Positions 50,508 through 59,486 are shown, counted from the stretch's first letter. The stretch: 64,000 bases of DNA from Candidatus Tumulicola sp. (GCA_035601835.1 DATNNM010000009.1:79194-143193), one strand, 5' to 3'. The notes: generated by a model from the sequence alone, not told the origin. Program-made: numbers and translations.

Positions 50508-52148
50508 ATGATTATCCTAAGGTCCGGTCTAGTCGTCCTCGCGGCCTTGTTCGCTTTGACCCTTCTCATGTGGGTGGGTACGGCTAATCGCGCGACGCCT
50601 GAAGTTTTCGCGACGATCTCCGAATGGAACGTCAAGCTCATCGGACACGATCCGCTCTTCAACCGTGGGATGAACGCCGCGCTGGCCGTCTACGACCATT
50701 TCGTGTACGTCGGCAATCGCACCGATAGCTCGGCCATCTGCGTCGGAGCGACCGGCCTGCCGTCCGGAGACACGTGCCCTCACCCACATCCGGGAATCCT
50801 GATCGTCGATGTTAGGGATCCCGCTAACCTGAAGGTCGTGGGCGAGATCGGAAAGCCGTACGCGGGCAACGTCGGAATCACAACCCGCGAGCTGCGGGTC
50901 TGGCCCGACCAGAAGCTTCTCATCGTGATGGACTTCCGGTGCAGCCGCACGATCCACGCCTGTCAAAGCGGCACCGATGCGCAGTTCCCGTTCGATTTGG
51001 CGTTTTTCGACTTGAGCGATCCGTTGCAACCCCGCTTTATCTCGCGTTTCGTGCCGACATCGAAGGCCGGCAAACAGGTCAAGCCGCACGAGATGTTCTT
51101 GTGGGTCGATCCGAGCAACCGCAACCGAGCCTTGCTCTATCTCTCAACCCCGACCACATCAAAAGACCCGTCCATACCGAACTTGATCGTCGCGGATATC
51201 AGCCGAGTGAGTCGGAGCGGGCACGTGGTTGAGATCGCCGAGGCGAATTGGAACAACCTCTATCCCGGCACCGACCGCCCCGACTACCCGCTGGTTTCGG
51301 CTTCGAGCCAGACGTGTGGACCATATGACTGCAATCTATTCCTCCATTCGATTAGCGTCTCGGCCGACGGCACTCGAGCCTTCCTCTCGATGGAAGCCGG
51401 CCAGTTTCTCATTTTGAACACCGCATCAGTCGTGAAAAACACGACGCCGGGGCTCGTGCTGTCCCTCAACGGCGATCTCATCACCTCACCGGTCAGCAGG
51501 CCGGTGTGGGGACAGACGCCGGCTGATCCGCGCGCGGTGCCCAACAACTGCCGGAAGGAATGCGCGAACGGCCACTCGGCCGTGAAGGTGCCGGGGCGGC
51601 CGCTCGTCGTGACGACCGACGAAGTGTACGGCACCTTCACCGATCCCAAGTTCGGCTGCCCGTGGGGCTGGGAGCGGCTCATCGACATCTCCGATCAGGC
51701 TCATCCAAAGATCGTCTCCGAGTTCAAGGACCCCCGGGATGAACAATCATTCTGCGGCGGGCCGTACGATGACGCCGGAACCGAGCAGTTCACCAGCTAC
51801 TCCTCCCATAACCCGACCGTGCTGCGGGATCTGGCTATCGTGGCGTGGCATTCGGGCGGCTTGCAAGTGACCGACATCAGCGACGCTGCGCACCCGGTGC
51901 GTGCGGCCGGGTTTTCCCCCGACACGCTCGCGAGCGTGGCGACCGAAGACCCGGCTCTCAGCCGCGGACCGAATAAGACCATCCTTTGGAGTTATCCGAT
52001 CATCAAGGATGGTCTGATCTACGTCGTCGACGTGCGCAATGGGCTCTACATCCTGCGTTACACCGGAGCGCATGCCGAGGAGGTCGGCGGAATCAAGTTC
52101 CTTGAGGGCAACTCAAACCTCGGCGATGCCGCTGCGCTTGAGCGCTGA
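50508..52148 (+). CDS. LVIVD-repeat (choice-of-anchor-like) beta-propeller protein
   Basis: About 546 residues. One N-terminal transmembrane or signal segment (IILRSGLVVLAALFALTLLMWVG) is followed by LVIVD-type blades: GILIVDVRDPANLKVVGEIGKP, FDLAFFDLSDPLQPRFISRF, NLIVADISRVSRSGHVVEIAE, GWERLIDISDQAHPKIVSEFKDP, GLQVTDISDAAHPVRAAGFS and LIYVVDVRNGLYILRYTGAH. These form a seven-bladed propeller outside the membrane. Cysteines (CVGATG, CPHPHPG, CRKEC) may be disulfides. The ligand is unknown. The two tiny membrane proteins that follow probably belong with it. ATG 50508 or TTG 50487 is the start. Confidence 0.8.
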   Translation: MIILRSGLVVLAALFALTLLMWVGTANRATPEVFATISEWNVKLIGHDPLFNRGMNAALAVYDHFVYVGNRTDSSAICVGATGLPSGDTCPHPHPGILIVDVRDPANLKVVGEIGKPYAGNVGITTRELRVWPDQKLLIVMDFRCSRTIHACQSGTDAQFPFDLAFFDLSDPLQPRFISRFVPTSKAGKQVKPHEMFLWVDPSNRNRALLYLSTPTTSKDPSIPNLIVADISRVSRSGHVVEIAEANWNNLYPGTDRPDYPLVSASSQTCGPYDCNLFLHSISVSADGTRAFLSMEAGQFLILNTASVVKNTTPGLVLSLNGDLITSPVSRPVWGQTPADPRAVPNNCRKECANGHSAVKVPGRPLVVTTDEVYGTFTDPKFGCPWGWERLIDISDQAHPKIVSEFKDPRDEQSFCGGPYDDAGTEQFTSYSSHNPTVLRDLAIVAWHSGGLQVTDISDAAHPVRAAGFSPDTLASVATEDPALSRGPNKTILWSYPIIKDGLIYVVDVRNGLYILRYTGAHAEEVGGIKFLEGNSNLGDAAALER

Positions 52149-52151
52149 GCC

Positions 52152-52313
52152 GTGGTCCCGCTAGTCATCTTCCTTGTTCTTGCGGTCGCGGCGGCTGTAT
52201 TGCTTCCGCGAATGGCTCCCGGTGCGCATCCGGAAAAGAATCCGAATGCGAACAATCCTGACGCCTTAGAGGCCGACCTAGACCCGGAGGGAGATGAGCC
52301 GGAGGGTTATTAG
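52152..52313 (+). CDS. 53-residue membrane micro-protein
   Basis: GTG start four bases after the LVIVD stop. One hydrophobic helix (VPLVIFLVLAVAAAVLLP) is followed by a polar, acidic tail with NPNANNP and EADLDPEGDEPEG. No family. Its presence is supported by spacing, a clean membrane helix and an overlap of context with the next gene's Shine-Dalgarno. Confidence 0.5.
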   Translation: MVPLVIFLVLAVAAAVLLPRMAPGAHPEKNPNANNPDALEADLDPEGDEPEGY

Positions 52314-52314
52314 C

Positions 52315-52536
52315 ATGAGCAAAGCAGTTGTGCGGCCGCTCATCATCGCTGGCGTCATCGCCGGAATCCTCCTCGCCGCGCTTCACCTGCTCAACGCGAC
52401 TCAGGGCAGCTTGAATTGCGCTCGTTGGTATTATCCCGCCGGATGCATCACCTCGGAAGTCGGTGCGCTCATCCTAGTGATGGTAATTCTCGTTCTGGGG
52501 GTCGGCCTATACATCGCCAATGAACGGCGCCCCTAA
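52315..52536 (+). CDS. 73-residue two-helix membrane protein
   Basis: ATG 52315 has GGAGGG eight bases upstream and follows the micro-protein stop by one base. Helices: VRPLIIAGVIAGILLAALHLL and ALILVMVILVLGVGLYIA, with a short loop containing two Cys (NCARWYYPAGC) that faces outside. No family. Co-transcribed with the LVIVD gene. Confidence 0.6.
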   Translation: MSKAVVRPLIIAGVIAGILLAALHLLNATQGSLNCARWYYPAGCITSEVGALILVMVILVLGVGLYIANERRP

Positions 52537-52539
52537 TGC

Positions 52540-53526
52540 TCACACGTTGACGTTGCTCATGTCGGCGTAGCGTTGACCAGCGAACGCACCGGGTCGCGCA
52601 ACGGCGTCGATCCGTTCCAGGTCTTCTTTCGTCAATTCGATGTCCACGGCCGCACAGTTCTCTTCCAGCCTTTTTCGGTGCCTCGTACCCGGGATCGGCA
52701 CGATGTCGGGGCCTTGATGCAACAGCCACGCCAGCGCGAGCTGCGCCGGCGTGATCGATTTCTTTGTGGCGATCTGCTTGAGCAGTTCGACAAGCTCGAG
52801 GTTGTGCTTGAAGTTGTCGCCCTGAAATCTCGGATAGCGCTCGGTCTTACGGCCATCGCCTTCGGCAAAATCCTCTGATTTGGTGATGGCACCGGTCAAC
52901 AGCCCGCGCCCGAGCGGACTATAGGCGACAAAGCCGACGCCGAGCTTGCGAACCGTGGGAAGTATTTCGTCTTCGACGTCGCGCGCGAAGAGCGAGTATT
53001 CGGTCTGCAGCGCCGATATCCGATGCACTGCGTGCGCTCGCCGCAGCGTCGCCGGCGCGGCCTCGCTCAGGCCGAGGTAGCGCACTTTGCCCGCCTTGAC
53101 GAGCTCCCCCATAGCGCCGACCGTCTCCTCGATCGGCACGGTCTTATCGACGCGATGCTGATAGTACAGATCGATCGTGTCGACGCGCAGGCGTTTGAGC
53201 GAGGCTTCGCAGGCGCGCTTGACATAGTCCGGCTTGCCGTTTATCGAGATCCACGAGCCATCCGCACTGCGTTCGTTGCCAAACTTGGTCGCCAAGAACA
53301 CTTCTTTGCGCCGCCCCTCGATGGCACGGCCGACTAATTCTTCGTTCTTGAAGGGTCCGTACATGTCGGCGGTGTCTAAAAAATTGCAGCCCAATTCGAT
53401 TGCGCGATGAATCGTCGCGATCGATTCTTGGTCGTCCGTCGGCCCGTAGAACTCGGACATGCCCATGCATCCGAGGCCGATCGCCGAGACGAGCGGCCCG
53501 TCAGGGCCAGGCCTGCGCTGTTTCAT
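52540..53526 (-). CDS. Aldo/keto reductase
   Basis: 328 residues. [16 protein letters not shown], then [21 protein letters not shown] (Asp and Tyr), FLATKFG (Lys) and [17 protein letters not shown] (His) give the catalytic tetrad. The class is the AKR13/yakC-like type acting on carbonyls or quinones with NADPH. ATG 53526 is the start because homology begins there; the open frame further up is not AKR-like. It is divergent from the patatin gene. Confidence 0.9.
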   Translation of the reverse strand: MKQRRPGPDGPLVSAIGLGCMGMSEFYGPTDDQESIATIHRAIELGCNFLDTADMYGPFKNEELVGRAIEGRRKEVFLATKFGNERSADGSWISINGKPDYVKRACEASLKRLRVDTIDLYYQHRVDKTVPIEETVGAMGELVKAGKVRYLGLSEAAPATLRRAHAVHRISALQTEYSLFARDVEDEILPTVRKLGVGFVAYSPLGRGLLTGAITKSEDFAEGDGRKTERYPRFQGDNFKHNLELVELLKQIATKKSITPAQLALAWLLHQGPDIVPIPGTRHRKRLEENCAAVDIELTKEDLERIDAVARPGAFAGQRYADMSNVNV

Positions 53527-53584
53527 ACTAAGTCCTGTTGTCTGGTTGTGCGGGCAAGTCATTTGTCACCTGAAGCGAGAAGCG

Positions 53585-54619
53585 ATGACGGTCATGAAGG
53601 CCCTCATTCTCAGCGGTGGCGGCGCCCGGGGCGCTTACGAGGCTGGCGCCGCCCTGACGTTGCTCAAGCACGAACGCTTCGACATCATCTGCGGCACGTC
53701 CATCGGCGCCATCAACGGAGCGTTCATCGCACAAGATGAGGTAGAGCAGCTCGAGCGGCTCTGGAGATCGATCGCATCGAGCAAGGTGATCCGCCTGGCG
53801 CCCGAGATCGACGCACTGGCGAAAGTCGCCTCGGACCTTCGGCACCTTTCCGCAAGTCCGCTGACGCGCCGGGCGGGGCTCATCGTTCACCTGGCCCAGG
53901 ACTACGCGAAGGTAGATTCACCCGGCAAGCTTACTCACTTGCTCGGCGCGCTCAGCTCGCAGCCCTTCGCCGACGTGCTTGGGCCGCACGTGAGATATGC
54001 GTCGCTCAAGCGTACGCTGGTCGTGGCCGTGACCAACCTGACGCGGGGAAGGCCGGAAGCATTCTATTATTTCGCTGGTCAGGGTGCCGACGAAGATACG
54101 AAGTATTTCGCGGAGCGGGAACCGTTCGGCCATCCGATGACCGAAGCAAATTATCTTGATGCGGTGCGCGCATCCTCCGCCATACCAGGCGCCTTCTCCC
54201 CGGTGATCATTTCGGACGCGGCGTGCGAAGCATGCCTGTATGTCGATGGCGGCGTCACCGGCAACGCACCCATCAACCATGCCATTCACGCGGGCGCCGA
54301 CGACGTGACCGTGATCCACATGGACCGCCCCGATTTGCGCCCGCCGAACTGGCAGATCTCGTCCATCGGGGACATCGCGATGGTCAGCCACGACGTCATG
54401 CAGCAGCGAATGATCGAGCGCGATCTCCGTCTTGCTGCGACGATCAATGAGGCAGTGATGGCCGGCCGGGCGCCGGACCGACGCTACGTCACGATCCGAA
54501 CCATCAGTCCGCAAGCCCCGATCGGGCTGTCCGTGCTCGACTTTGACAAACAAGACCGCATCGACGCGGCGATCGAGCAGGGCAAACGCGACGCCGAGCG
54601 CGTGCGGGAGACTCCGTAG
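53585..54619 (+). CDS. Patatin-like phospholipase
   Basis: 344 residues. The Ser-Asp dyad is complete: the oxyanion loop ILSGGGARGAYEAG, nucleophile elbow CGTSIGAINGAF and DGG in LYVDGGVTGNAPINHAI. The enzyme hydrolyses acyl lipids. The C-terminal part is a patatin-family extension with HMDRPDLRPPNWQISSIGDIAMV. ATG 53585 or 53594 is possible as the start. It is 20 bases ahead of the CcdC-like gene. Confidence 0.9.
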   Translation: MTVMKALILSGGGARGAYEAGAALTLLKHERFDIICGTSIGAINGAFIAQDEVEQLERLWRSIASSKVIRLAPEIDALAKVASDLRHLSASPLTRRAGLIVHLAQDYAKVDSPGKLTHLLGALSSQPFADVLGPHVRYASLKRTLVVAVTNLTRGRPEAFYYFAGQGADEDTKYFAEREPFGHPMTEANYLDAVRASSAIPGAFSPVIISDAACEACLYVDGGVTGNAPINHAIHAGADDVTVIHMDRPDLRPPNWQISSIGDIAMVSHDVMQQRMIERDLRLAATINEAVMAGRAPDRRYVTIRTISPQAPIGLSVLDFDKQDRIDAAIEQGKRDAERVRETP

Positions 54620-54640
54620 GGTCCGGGCGAAGCGAACCGT

Positions 54641-55153
54641 ATGAGTCACAGCGTCGCGATCATCACGGTCGTCGTCATCGCGGCGGTTCTCGCGTTCCGC
54701 ATCTGGCGCTCCACCCGCGAACAGAAATGGAGCGTCCCCGGAATGTGGGTGCTGCCGAGCATCTTCTTGCTGCTGACCGGCGTGATCGTCGCGATTGACG
54801 TCGCCTCGACTGTCTGGGTCGTGCCTGCATCCGTCTTGGGACTCGCAGCCGGGGTTGGAATCGGCCTCTATCAGGGCACGCACACGACTGTGCGCGTGGA
54901 CGCGCCAGCTCGCAAAGTCTACATCAAGATCTCTCCTTTAGGAAATCTCATCTTCTTGACAGTCATCGTGGCGCGCATCGGGCTTCGCTTCGTCCTCGCG
55001 CCGCCAACGCAAGCCGCGGCGTCTCAGAGTTTTGCGTCGCTTCCACCAGAAGCGGCGATCATCGGCAGCGCGCTGCTCGCGCTCGCCGCCGGCATGTTGT
55101 TCGGTCTGCGCATTTACGTACAACGTGTCTACAACGAACAACTAAGCGCATAA
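54641..55153 (+). CDS. CcdC/DUF1453-like membrane protein
   Basis: 170 residues and four to five transmembrane segments (VAIITVVVIAAVLAFRIW, VLPSIFLLLTGVIVAIDVA, VVPASVLGLAAGVGIGLYQG, FLTVIVARIGLRFVLA and IIGSALLALAAGMLFGLRIYVQ). The central TTVRVDAPARKVYIKISPLG loop matches DUF1453/CcdC proteins. CcdC in Bacillus is linked to cytochrome c maturation, but the role here is unknown. It follows the patatin gene closely. Confidence 0.7.
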   Translation: MSHSVAIITVVVIAAVLAFRIWRSTREQKWSVPGMWVLPSIFLLLTGVIVAIDVASTVWVVPASVLGLAAGVGIGLYQGTHTTVRVDAPARKVYIKISPLGNLIFLTVIVARIGLRFVLAPPTQAAASQSFASLPPEAAIIGSALLALAAGMLFGLRIYVQRVYNEQLSA

Positions 55154-55174
55154 AGAAAGGTCGGTCGGTTTACT

Positions 55175-56365
55175 ATGAACAGATTGCTTATGGCGTTTGC
55201 GCTCAGCGCCGTCGCGCTTTCGCTGACGATGACCCGCGCTGCAGCGGACGCACCCAACCTCCAACAGCTCGCGCAACGCATCATCACGACGTCGGTCGCC
55301 GTTCAGCCCGGCGAAGTCGTCGTCATCGAGGGTGGTAAGCACACCATCCCGTTAATGGAAGCCCTTGCCATCGAAGCCCAAAAGGCTGGCGGCCTGGTGA
55401 CGCTGTGGCTCGACTCGGACAAAGTGATCCGGTCGCTGGACACGGAGGTGCCCGAACAGTTCCTCTCGCAACAGCCGCGCTACCAAGCGACATGGTACAG
55501 GGCGATCGACGTCTACATCAATCTGCCGCCCGCGTCGGACATCGCCGCCCTGGATGCGGGAGTGTCGGCCAAGCGTCTGGGCGAGATCAACGCAGCCGGT
55601 GAATTCTTGACGCCGTTGCTTGACGGCATGAAGTACCGCGCGCTGGTCATCACCTACCCGACGGATCAACGCGGAAAGTCATTCAAACTCAATGGCGCTA
55701 CGTACGTCAACATGGTGTGGGGAGCGATGGGCGCCGACTACACGAAGATCGCCGCCGCCGGCGAAAGTCTCAAACACAAACTGGCGGTGGGCAAAACCGT
55801 CCGCATCACCTCGCCAGCCGGCACCGACATCACCTTTAAGCTCGCCGGCCGGATGCCGAATCTCACCGACGGCATCATCACGGGCCCGCAGGCCAAAGGC
55901 CACAAGTTCGTCGACCGCTCCGCAGGGCTGCCGGACGGAGTCGTCTCCGTCGCTCCGAACGAGAAATCGGCCAACGGCAAAGTCGTCGTGCCGCGCGCTG
56001 CCTGCCGGTTTGGGGTTATGAAGAATGTGGCCTTTACGCTCAAAAACGGCATGGCGAGCGGGCTCACGGCCGCTTCGGGCCTGGACTGCTTCAACGGACT
56101 CGTCGCCGCATCGGGCGGTCCAACGATGGAGTTCTCGAATATTTCCATCGGATTGAACCCGGCGTGGCCGAACCATGAAGAGAACGGGGCGGCGTATTAT
56201 CCCGGTCCCGGCGCGGGCCTCGTCTTTGTGAGCATCGGCGACAATCAGCTGCTTGGCGGCAGCGTGAAGACGGTCGGCAACTTCGGCTTCGGGTTTCCGA
56301 TAACGCACGCCACTGTCTACATCGACGGCGTGAAGGTCGTCGACAACGGAAACCTCGTGGGCTAG
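55175..56365 (+). CDS. Exported aminopeptidase-like protein (M29 / thermophilic metalloprotease fold)
   Basis: 396 residues with signal peptide LLMAFALSAVALSLTMTRAAA. NLQQLAQRIITTSVAVQPGEVVVIEGGKHTIPLMEALAIEA is the typical M29 start, and later GTDITFKLAGR and the C-terminal HEENGAAYYPGPGAGLVFVSIGDNQLLGG echo the metal-binding end. The usual His/Glu metal pairs are not clear, so activity is uncertain; a non-catalytic relative is possible. A terminator follows at 56391. Confidence 0.7.
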   Translation: MNRLLMAFALSAVALSLTMTRAAADAPNLQQLAQRIITTSVAVQPGEVVVIEGGKHTIPLMEALAIEAQKAGGLVTLWLDSDKVIRSLDTEVPEQFLSQQPRYQATWYRAIDVYINLPPASDIAALDAGVSAKRLGEINAAGEFLTPLLDGMKYRALVITYPTDQRGKSFKLNGATYVNMVWGAMGADYTKIAAAGESLKHKLAVGKTVRITSPAGTDITFKLAGRMPNLTDGIITGPQAKGHKFVDRSAGLPDGVVSVAPNEKSANGKVVVPRAACRFGVMKNVAFTLKNGMASGLTAASGLDCFNGLVAASGGPTMEFSNISIGLNPAWPNHEENGAAYYPGPGAGLVFVSIGDNQLLGGSVKTVGNFGFGFPITHATVYIDGVKVVDNGNLVG

Positions 56366-56390
56366 CTTTTATATCCCGGCGGGAATCGAA

Positions 56391-56426
56391 GAGGCCCGCA
56401 GCAGACACGCCGCGGGCCTCGTTTTG
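56391..56426 (+). terminator. Rho-independent terminator
   Basis: GAGGCCCGC and GCGGGCCTC form a nine-base stem, then GTTTTG. Placed 25 bases after the aminopeptidase-like gene. Confidence 0.85.
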
Positions 56427-56445
56427 TGGTCGGATTGATGGTCGC

Positions 56446-56955
56446 TTACGATTGGGCCGCGGCCTTCGCCGGCGCGGGCCGGCGGATCGCGATGTTCACG
56501 AGAGCCAGCACCACTGCGACTGCCAGGCTGATCCAGCGGATGCTCTCCGGCCACGCGGCGTTGATGCCCAACAACGCGTCGACCGAATACAAGCCTGGTC
56601 CCACGAAGGTCAGCAGCAGCGCGCCGGTGATGTTCATCAGCGTCAGTTCGATGCCGTTGGGGGCGAAAAAGCCGTTCTTCCAGTGCACCACGATCAGCGC
56701 CACGAGCATGACCATGACAATGAGCGCTGGTCCGATCGGACCACCGAGACCGAGCGCGGTCAGCAATCCGCCGCCGAACTCACCGAGCCCGGCCCCGGCA
56801 GCGAACAGCGTGCCTGGCCGGAAGCCGAGCCCTTCGAAGAAACCGCCGGTCCCCCTGATGCCGTAGCCCCCGAACCAGCCAAAGATCTTTTGCGCTCCGT
56901 GCGCCGCCAGGGCTAAGCCCAAGAACAGGCGTGCCAGCAGGATTGCAATTTCCAT
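56446..56955 (-). CDS. DoxX-family membrane protein
   Basis: 169 residues. IAILLARLFLGLALAAHGAQKIFGWFGGYG is the DoxX beginning; further helices are ALIVMVMLVALIVVHW, LTLMNITGALLLTFVGP and ISLAVAVVLALVNIAI. DoxX proteins are four-helix membrane proteins, some linked to quinone-reducing or oxidative-stress complexes. ATG 56955 has GGGAG upstream. It is divergent from the hxlR-like gene and probably its target. Confidence 0.85.
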   Translation of the reverse strand: MEIAILLARLFLGLALAAHGAQKIFGWFGGYGIRGTGGFFEGLGFRPGTLFAAGAGLGEFGGGLLTALGLGGPIGPALIVMVMLVALIVVHWKNGFFAPNGIELTLMNITGALLLTFVGPGLYSVDALLGINAAWPESIRWISLAVAVVLALVNIAIRRPAPAKAAAQS

Positions 56956-56984
56956 GATTTTTACCGCTCCCTTACCTTGCAATA

Positions 56985-57003
56985 GTTACTTACTTATGGT
57001 AAC
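56985..57003. promoter_or_regulatory. Inverted repeat in the doxX / hxlR intergenic region
   Basis: GTTAC, nine bases, GTAAC, in the 79-base gap between divergent genes; a likely HxlR-type operator. Confidence 0.65.
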
Positions 57004-57034
57004 CTATGGGAAAGATTAGCACTTGGGAGAGCCA

Positions 57035-57406
57035 ATGTCAAGCAAGAAGATGACTGCCAAAAAGGGCGGCCACGCGATGGGGGGATTTTGCCCCCGCTAT
57101 CACCAGGCTGTCGAGCTCGTGGGGCGGCGCTGGACCGGGGCCATCATCCGCTTGCTCCTTGGCGGGCCGCGGCGCTTCAATGAGATCGTCTCGGGCGTTC
57201 CCGGGCTCTCGGACCGGCTTCTGGCGGAGCGCCTGCGCGAGTTGGAAGAAGCGGGCATCATTATCCGCGTGGTCGCGGGCGGACGGCCGGTGCGCGTCGA
57301 CTACGTGCTCACCGAAAGCGGCGCCGAACTCGAGTCCACCGTGCGGGCCTTAGCCGAGTGGGCTGAGCGCTGGATCAAGCCGCCCACGGCGGCGGCGACG
57401 GGGTAG
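57035..57406 (+). CDS. HxlR-family winged-helix regulator
   Basis: 123 residues. CPRYHQAVELVGRRWTGAIIRLLLGGPRRFNEIVSGVPGLSDRLLAERLRELEEAGIIIR is the conserved HxlR winged helix, with the Cys near its start that senses redox or electrophiles in some family members. The start is ATG 57035 (GGGAGAG upstream). A GTTAC-N9-GTAAC repeat lies between it and doxX; the pair is a common redox-stress arrangement. Confidence 0.9.
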   Translation: MSSKKMTAKKGGHAMGGFCPRYHQAVELVGRRWTGAIIRLLLGGPRRFNEIVSGVPGLSDRLLAERLRELEEAGIIIRVVAGGRPVRVDYVLTESGAELESTVRALAEWAERWIKPPTAAATG

Positions 57407-57420
57407 GCGAAGAACGACGT

Positions 57421-57484
57421 CCGAGCTTCGCTCGGAACGCTACATTGGTTCGTTGGGATCCGGGGCTAAAGCCCCGGCACTACA
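57421..57484. repeat. Two CTACA-tailed hairpin repeats
   Basis: CCGAGC-TTC-GCTCGG (AACGCTACA) and CCGGGGC-TAAA-GCCCCGG (CACTACA), between the convergent hxlR-like and esterase genes. Confidence 0.88.
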
Positions 57485-57500
57485 TCCGGGCTGGCGGGCA

Positions 57501-58442
57501 TTAGGGCATCGGGTGGCGCGCGAAGAAACTCCAGATGACTTCGTCGGCATTGATCTGCCTGCTCGTCAATCCGACGATCGAGACCGGCAGGTACTTCGCC
57601 CCGCCCGGCCATGTATGTCCGCCGTTGTCGATCGAGTACAGTGCGACCTCATTTCCAGCATTGCAGCCGCCGTGCAGCTCGAGGCGCACGCGAGTCGCGT
57701 CGGTTTTGTCCACGACCGGTAGACTCGCGCGGCTGTTCCTACGGCAACCGTCGTGCTGCACCCACAAGGCCACCCCGGCGGCGGCCGACAGCACCGGACC
57801 TCGCATGCCCACGACTTGTCCGCCGTTATAAGGCACGAGCGGATCCGCCTTGCCGTTGATCATGAGCACGGAGACCGGGCGGGTCGGCGAGCATTTCGCC
57901 GCGATCGGTGTTCGTATCGCCCCCGCCACCGGCGCGATGGACGCGATCTTGTCCGAAAGCTGGCAGGCGAGGCGCTCCGAGAACATCGCACCGTTGGAGA
58001 TGCCCGTGGCATAGATGCGCTTGGGGTCTGCGTGATACGTCTTCTTCAACTCGTCGATCAACGCCGAAATGAACGCGACGTCGTCGACTGGATCCTCTTC
58101 CTTCCAGCCGTCGTTCCAATGCCGCTGCGTGCCCTCCGGATAGACCACGATGAATCCGTGGCGATCCGCAACCGGATTCATCTTGGTGATGTACGCCTCG
58201 CCGATGGGGCGGCCGCCGCCGCCGTGGAAACTCAAGACGATCGCGGGAGCGCGGTTTGGATCGAGTCCCGGGGGCACGTGGACGAGATAGTTGCGATCGA
58301 GGCCGCCGACGGCGATCTGATGCCACGAGTCAAGCGAGGGCGGCGAAGCGCAGGCGGCTGAGAGGGCGGATAAGCATCCAAGGATCGCCACGATCAATGC
58401 TGTCACGTTTCGAGAATAGCGCGTTTCCAGCGCTTCTATCAT
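57501..58442 (-). CDS. Exported PHB-depolymerase/LpqC-type esterase
   Basis: 313 residues with signal peptide VTALIVAILGCLSALSAACA. YLVHVPPGLDPNRAPAIVLSFHGGGG has the oxyanion HGGGG; YATGISNGAMFSERLACQL is the nucleophile elbow (Ser in GISNG); PVSVLMINGKADPLVPYNGG carries the Asp region and NGGHTWPGG the His. The fold is the alpha/beta hydrolase of poly(3-hydroxybutyrate) depolymerases and feruloyl esterases. The substrate is likely an ester of plant or storage polymer, not decidable from sequence. Confidence 0.87.
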   Translation of the reverse strand: MIEALETRYSRNVTALIVAILGCLSALSAACASPPSLDSWHQIAVGGLDRNYLVHVPPGLDPNRAPAIVLSFHGGGGRPIGEAYITKMNPVADRHGFIVVYPEGTQRHWNDGWKEEDPVDDVAFISALIDELKKTYHADPKRIYATGISNGAMFSERLACQLSDKIASIAPVAGAIRTPIAAKCSPTRPVSVLMINGKADPLVPYNGGQVVGMRGPVLSAAAGVALWVQHDGCRRNSRASLPVVDKTDATRVRLELHGGCNAGNEVALYSIDNGGHTWPGGAKYLPVSIVGLTSRQINADEVIWSFFARHPMP

Positions 58443-58460
58443 TGGAAAGAGGTGAAAAGA

Positions 58461-58485
58461 CCGGGGCTAAAGCCCCGGCACTACA
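58461..58485. repeat. CCGGGGC-type hairpin repeat
   Basis: Single copy (CACTACA tail) between the Ku gene end and the esterase start, both on the minus strand. Confidence 0.85.
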
Positions 58486-58513
58486 TCAAAGCGGACATAT
58501 TAGAACGGATAGG

Positions 58514-59359
58514 CTAGCGGGCGAGGGCGACCTTCGCTTTTTTCTTGGCGACCTTGCCGTTGTCGGCTTTGCCATTGCGTCGCACTTTGGTCTCTCTGAG
58601 GCTTTGCTGCAGCACGTCCATGAGGTCGACCAGTTTCGAAGAGGCCGCGGCCTTCTTGGGCGCCTTCTTCATGGCTTTGCCTTGGGCGCGCGCCTCGATC
58701 ATGGCCATGACGTCCTCGCGATATTTGTCGTGGAATTCCTCCGGCTTGAACGGCGCGGCCATCGTGTCGATGAGCATCATGGCGACCTTCATCTCGGCGG
58801 GCGGCACCTTCTCATTGGCTTTCGGAAAATCAAAACCTGAAGCATCAACGATCTCGTCCGCGAAGTGCATGATCTCAAGGATCAGCGCGTCACCTTGCGG
58901 CTTGACCGCCGCGAGATGCTCGCGCGTCTTGATCACCACGCGCGCTATGCCGACTTTGCCGGACTTGGCGAGCGCGTCGCGCAGCAGCGCGTAGGCGTGC
59001 TTGCCCTTCTTCTCCGGCTCGAGATAGTACGGCTTCTCGAAGTGCATCGGGTTGATCTCGTCCAGGTTCACGAATTGCACGATGTCGATGGACTGGGTCG
59101 CCTCGACATTGGCTTCCTTGAGATCCTTGTCGGACACGATGACGTAGTGGTCCTTTTCGTACTCGTAGCCCTTGACGATGTCGTTCCACTCGACTTTTTT
59201 GCCGCACGTATTGCACACGCGCTGGAAGCCGATGCGTCCATTGTCCTTGGCGTGCAACATATTGAAGTGCAGTTCGTTCTCGCGCACTGCCGTGAAGAGC
59301 TTGATCGGTATGGTGACCAGGCCGAAATTGATCGATCCGGTCCAAATCGCGTGTGCCAT
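58514..59359 (-). CDS. ku: Non-homologous end-joining protein Ku
   Basis: 281 residues. AIWTGSINFGLVTIPIKLFTAVRENELHFNMLH is the Ku start and CGKKVEWNDIVKGYEYEKDHYVIVSDKDL, YYLEPEKKGKHAYALLRDAL and HFADEIVD follow. The homodimeric ring threads DNA ends and recruits LigD. A basic C-terminal tail (KKKAKVALAR) is typical. ligD is not in this window. A consensus SOS-type box lies 76 bases upstream of the start, between Ku and the divergent small gene. Confidence 0.95.
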   Translation of the reverse strand: MAHAIWTGSINFGLVTIPIKLFTAVRENELHFNMLHAKDNGRIGFQRVCNTCGKKVEWNDIVKGYEYEKDHYVIVSDKDLKEANVEATQSIDIVQFVNLDEINPMHFEKPYYLEPEKKGKHAYALLRDALAKSGKVGIARVVIKTREHLAAVKPQGDALILEIMHFADEIVDASGFDFPKANEKVPPAEMKVAMMLIDTMAAPFKPEEFHDKYREDVMAMIEARAQGKAMKKAPKKAAASSKLVDLMDVLQQSLRETKVRRNGKADNGKVAKKKAKVALAR

Positions 59360-59434
59360 ATTTACTCCATTCCCCAGGAGCGTGATGTACCCATATTGGC
59401 CTTATCGGGCAGGAAGGAGTCGAACAACAGTTTT

Positions 59435-59450
59435 ACGAACGCGTGTTCGA
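59435..59450. promoter_or_regulatory. Consensus-like SOS (LexA) box
   Basis: ACGAAC-GCGT-GTTCGA: 11 of 12 fixed bases of the mycobacterial TCGAAC-N4-GTTCGA box. It is 37 bases before the ATG of the small gene at 59487 and 76 before Ku (divergent). Confidence 0.65.
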
Positions 59451-59486
59451 GTGCGCTTGACGCATGACGGGGTTTCGTAAGTTGCT

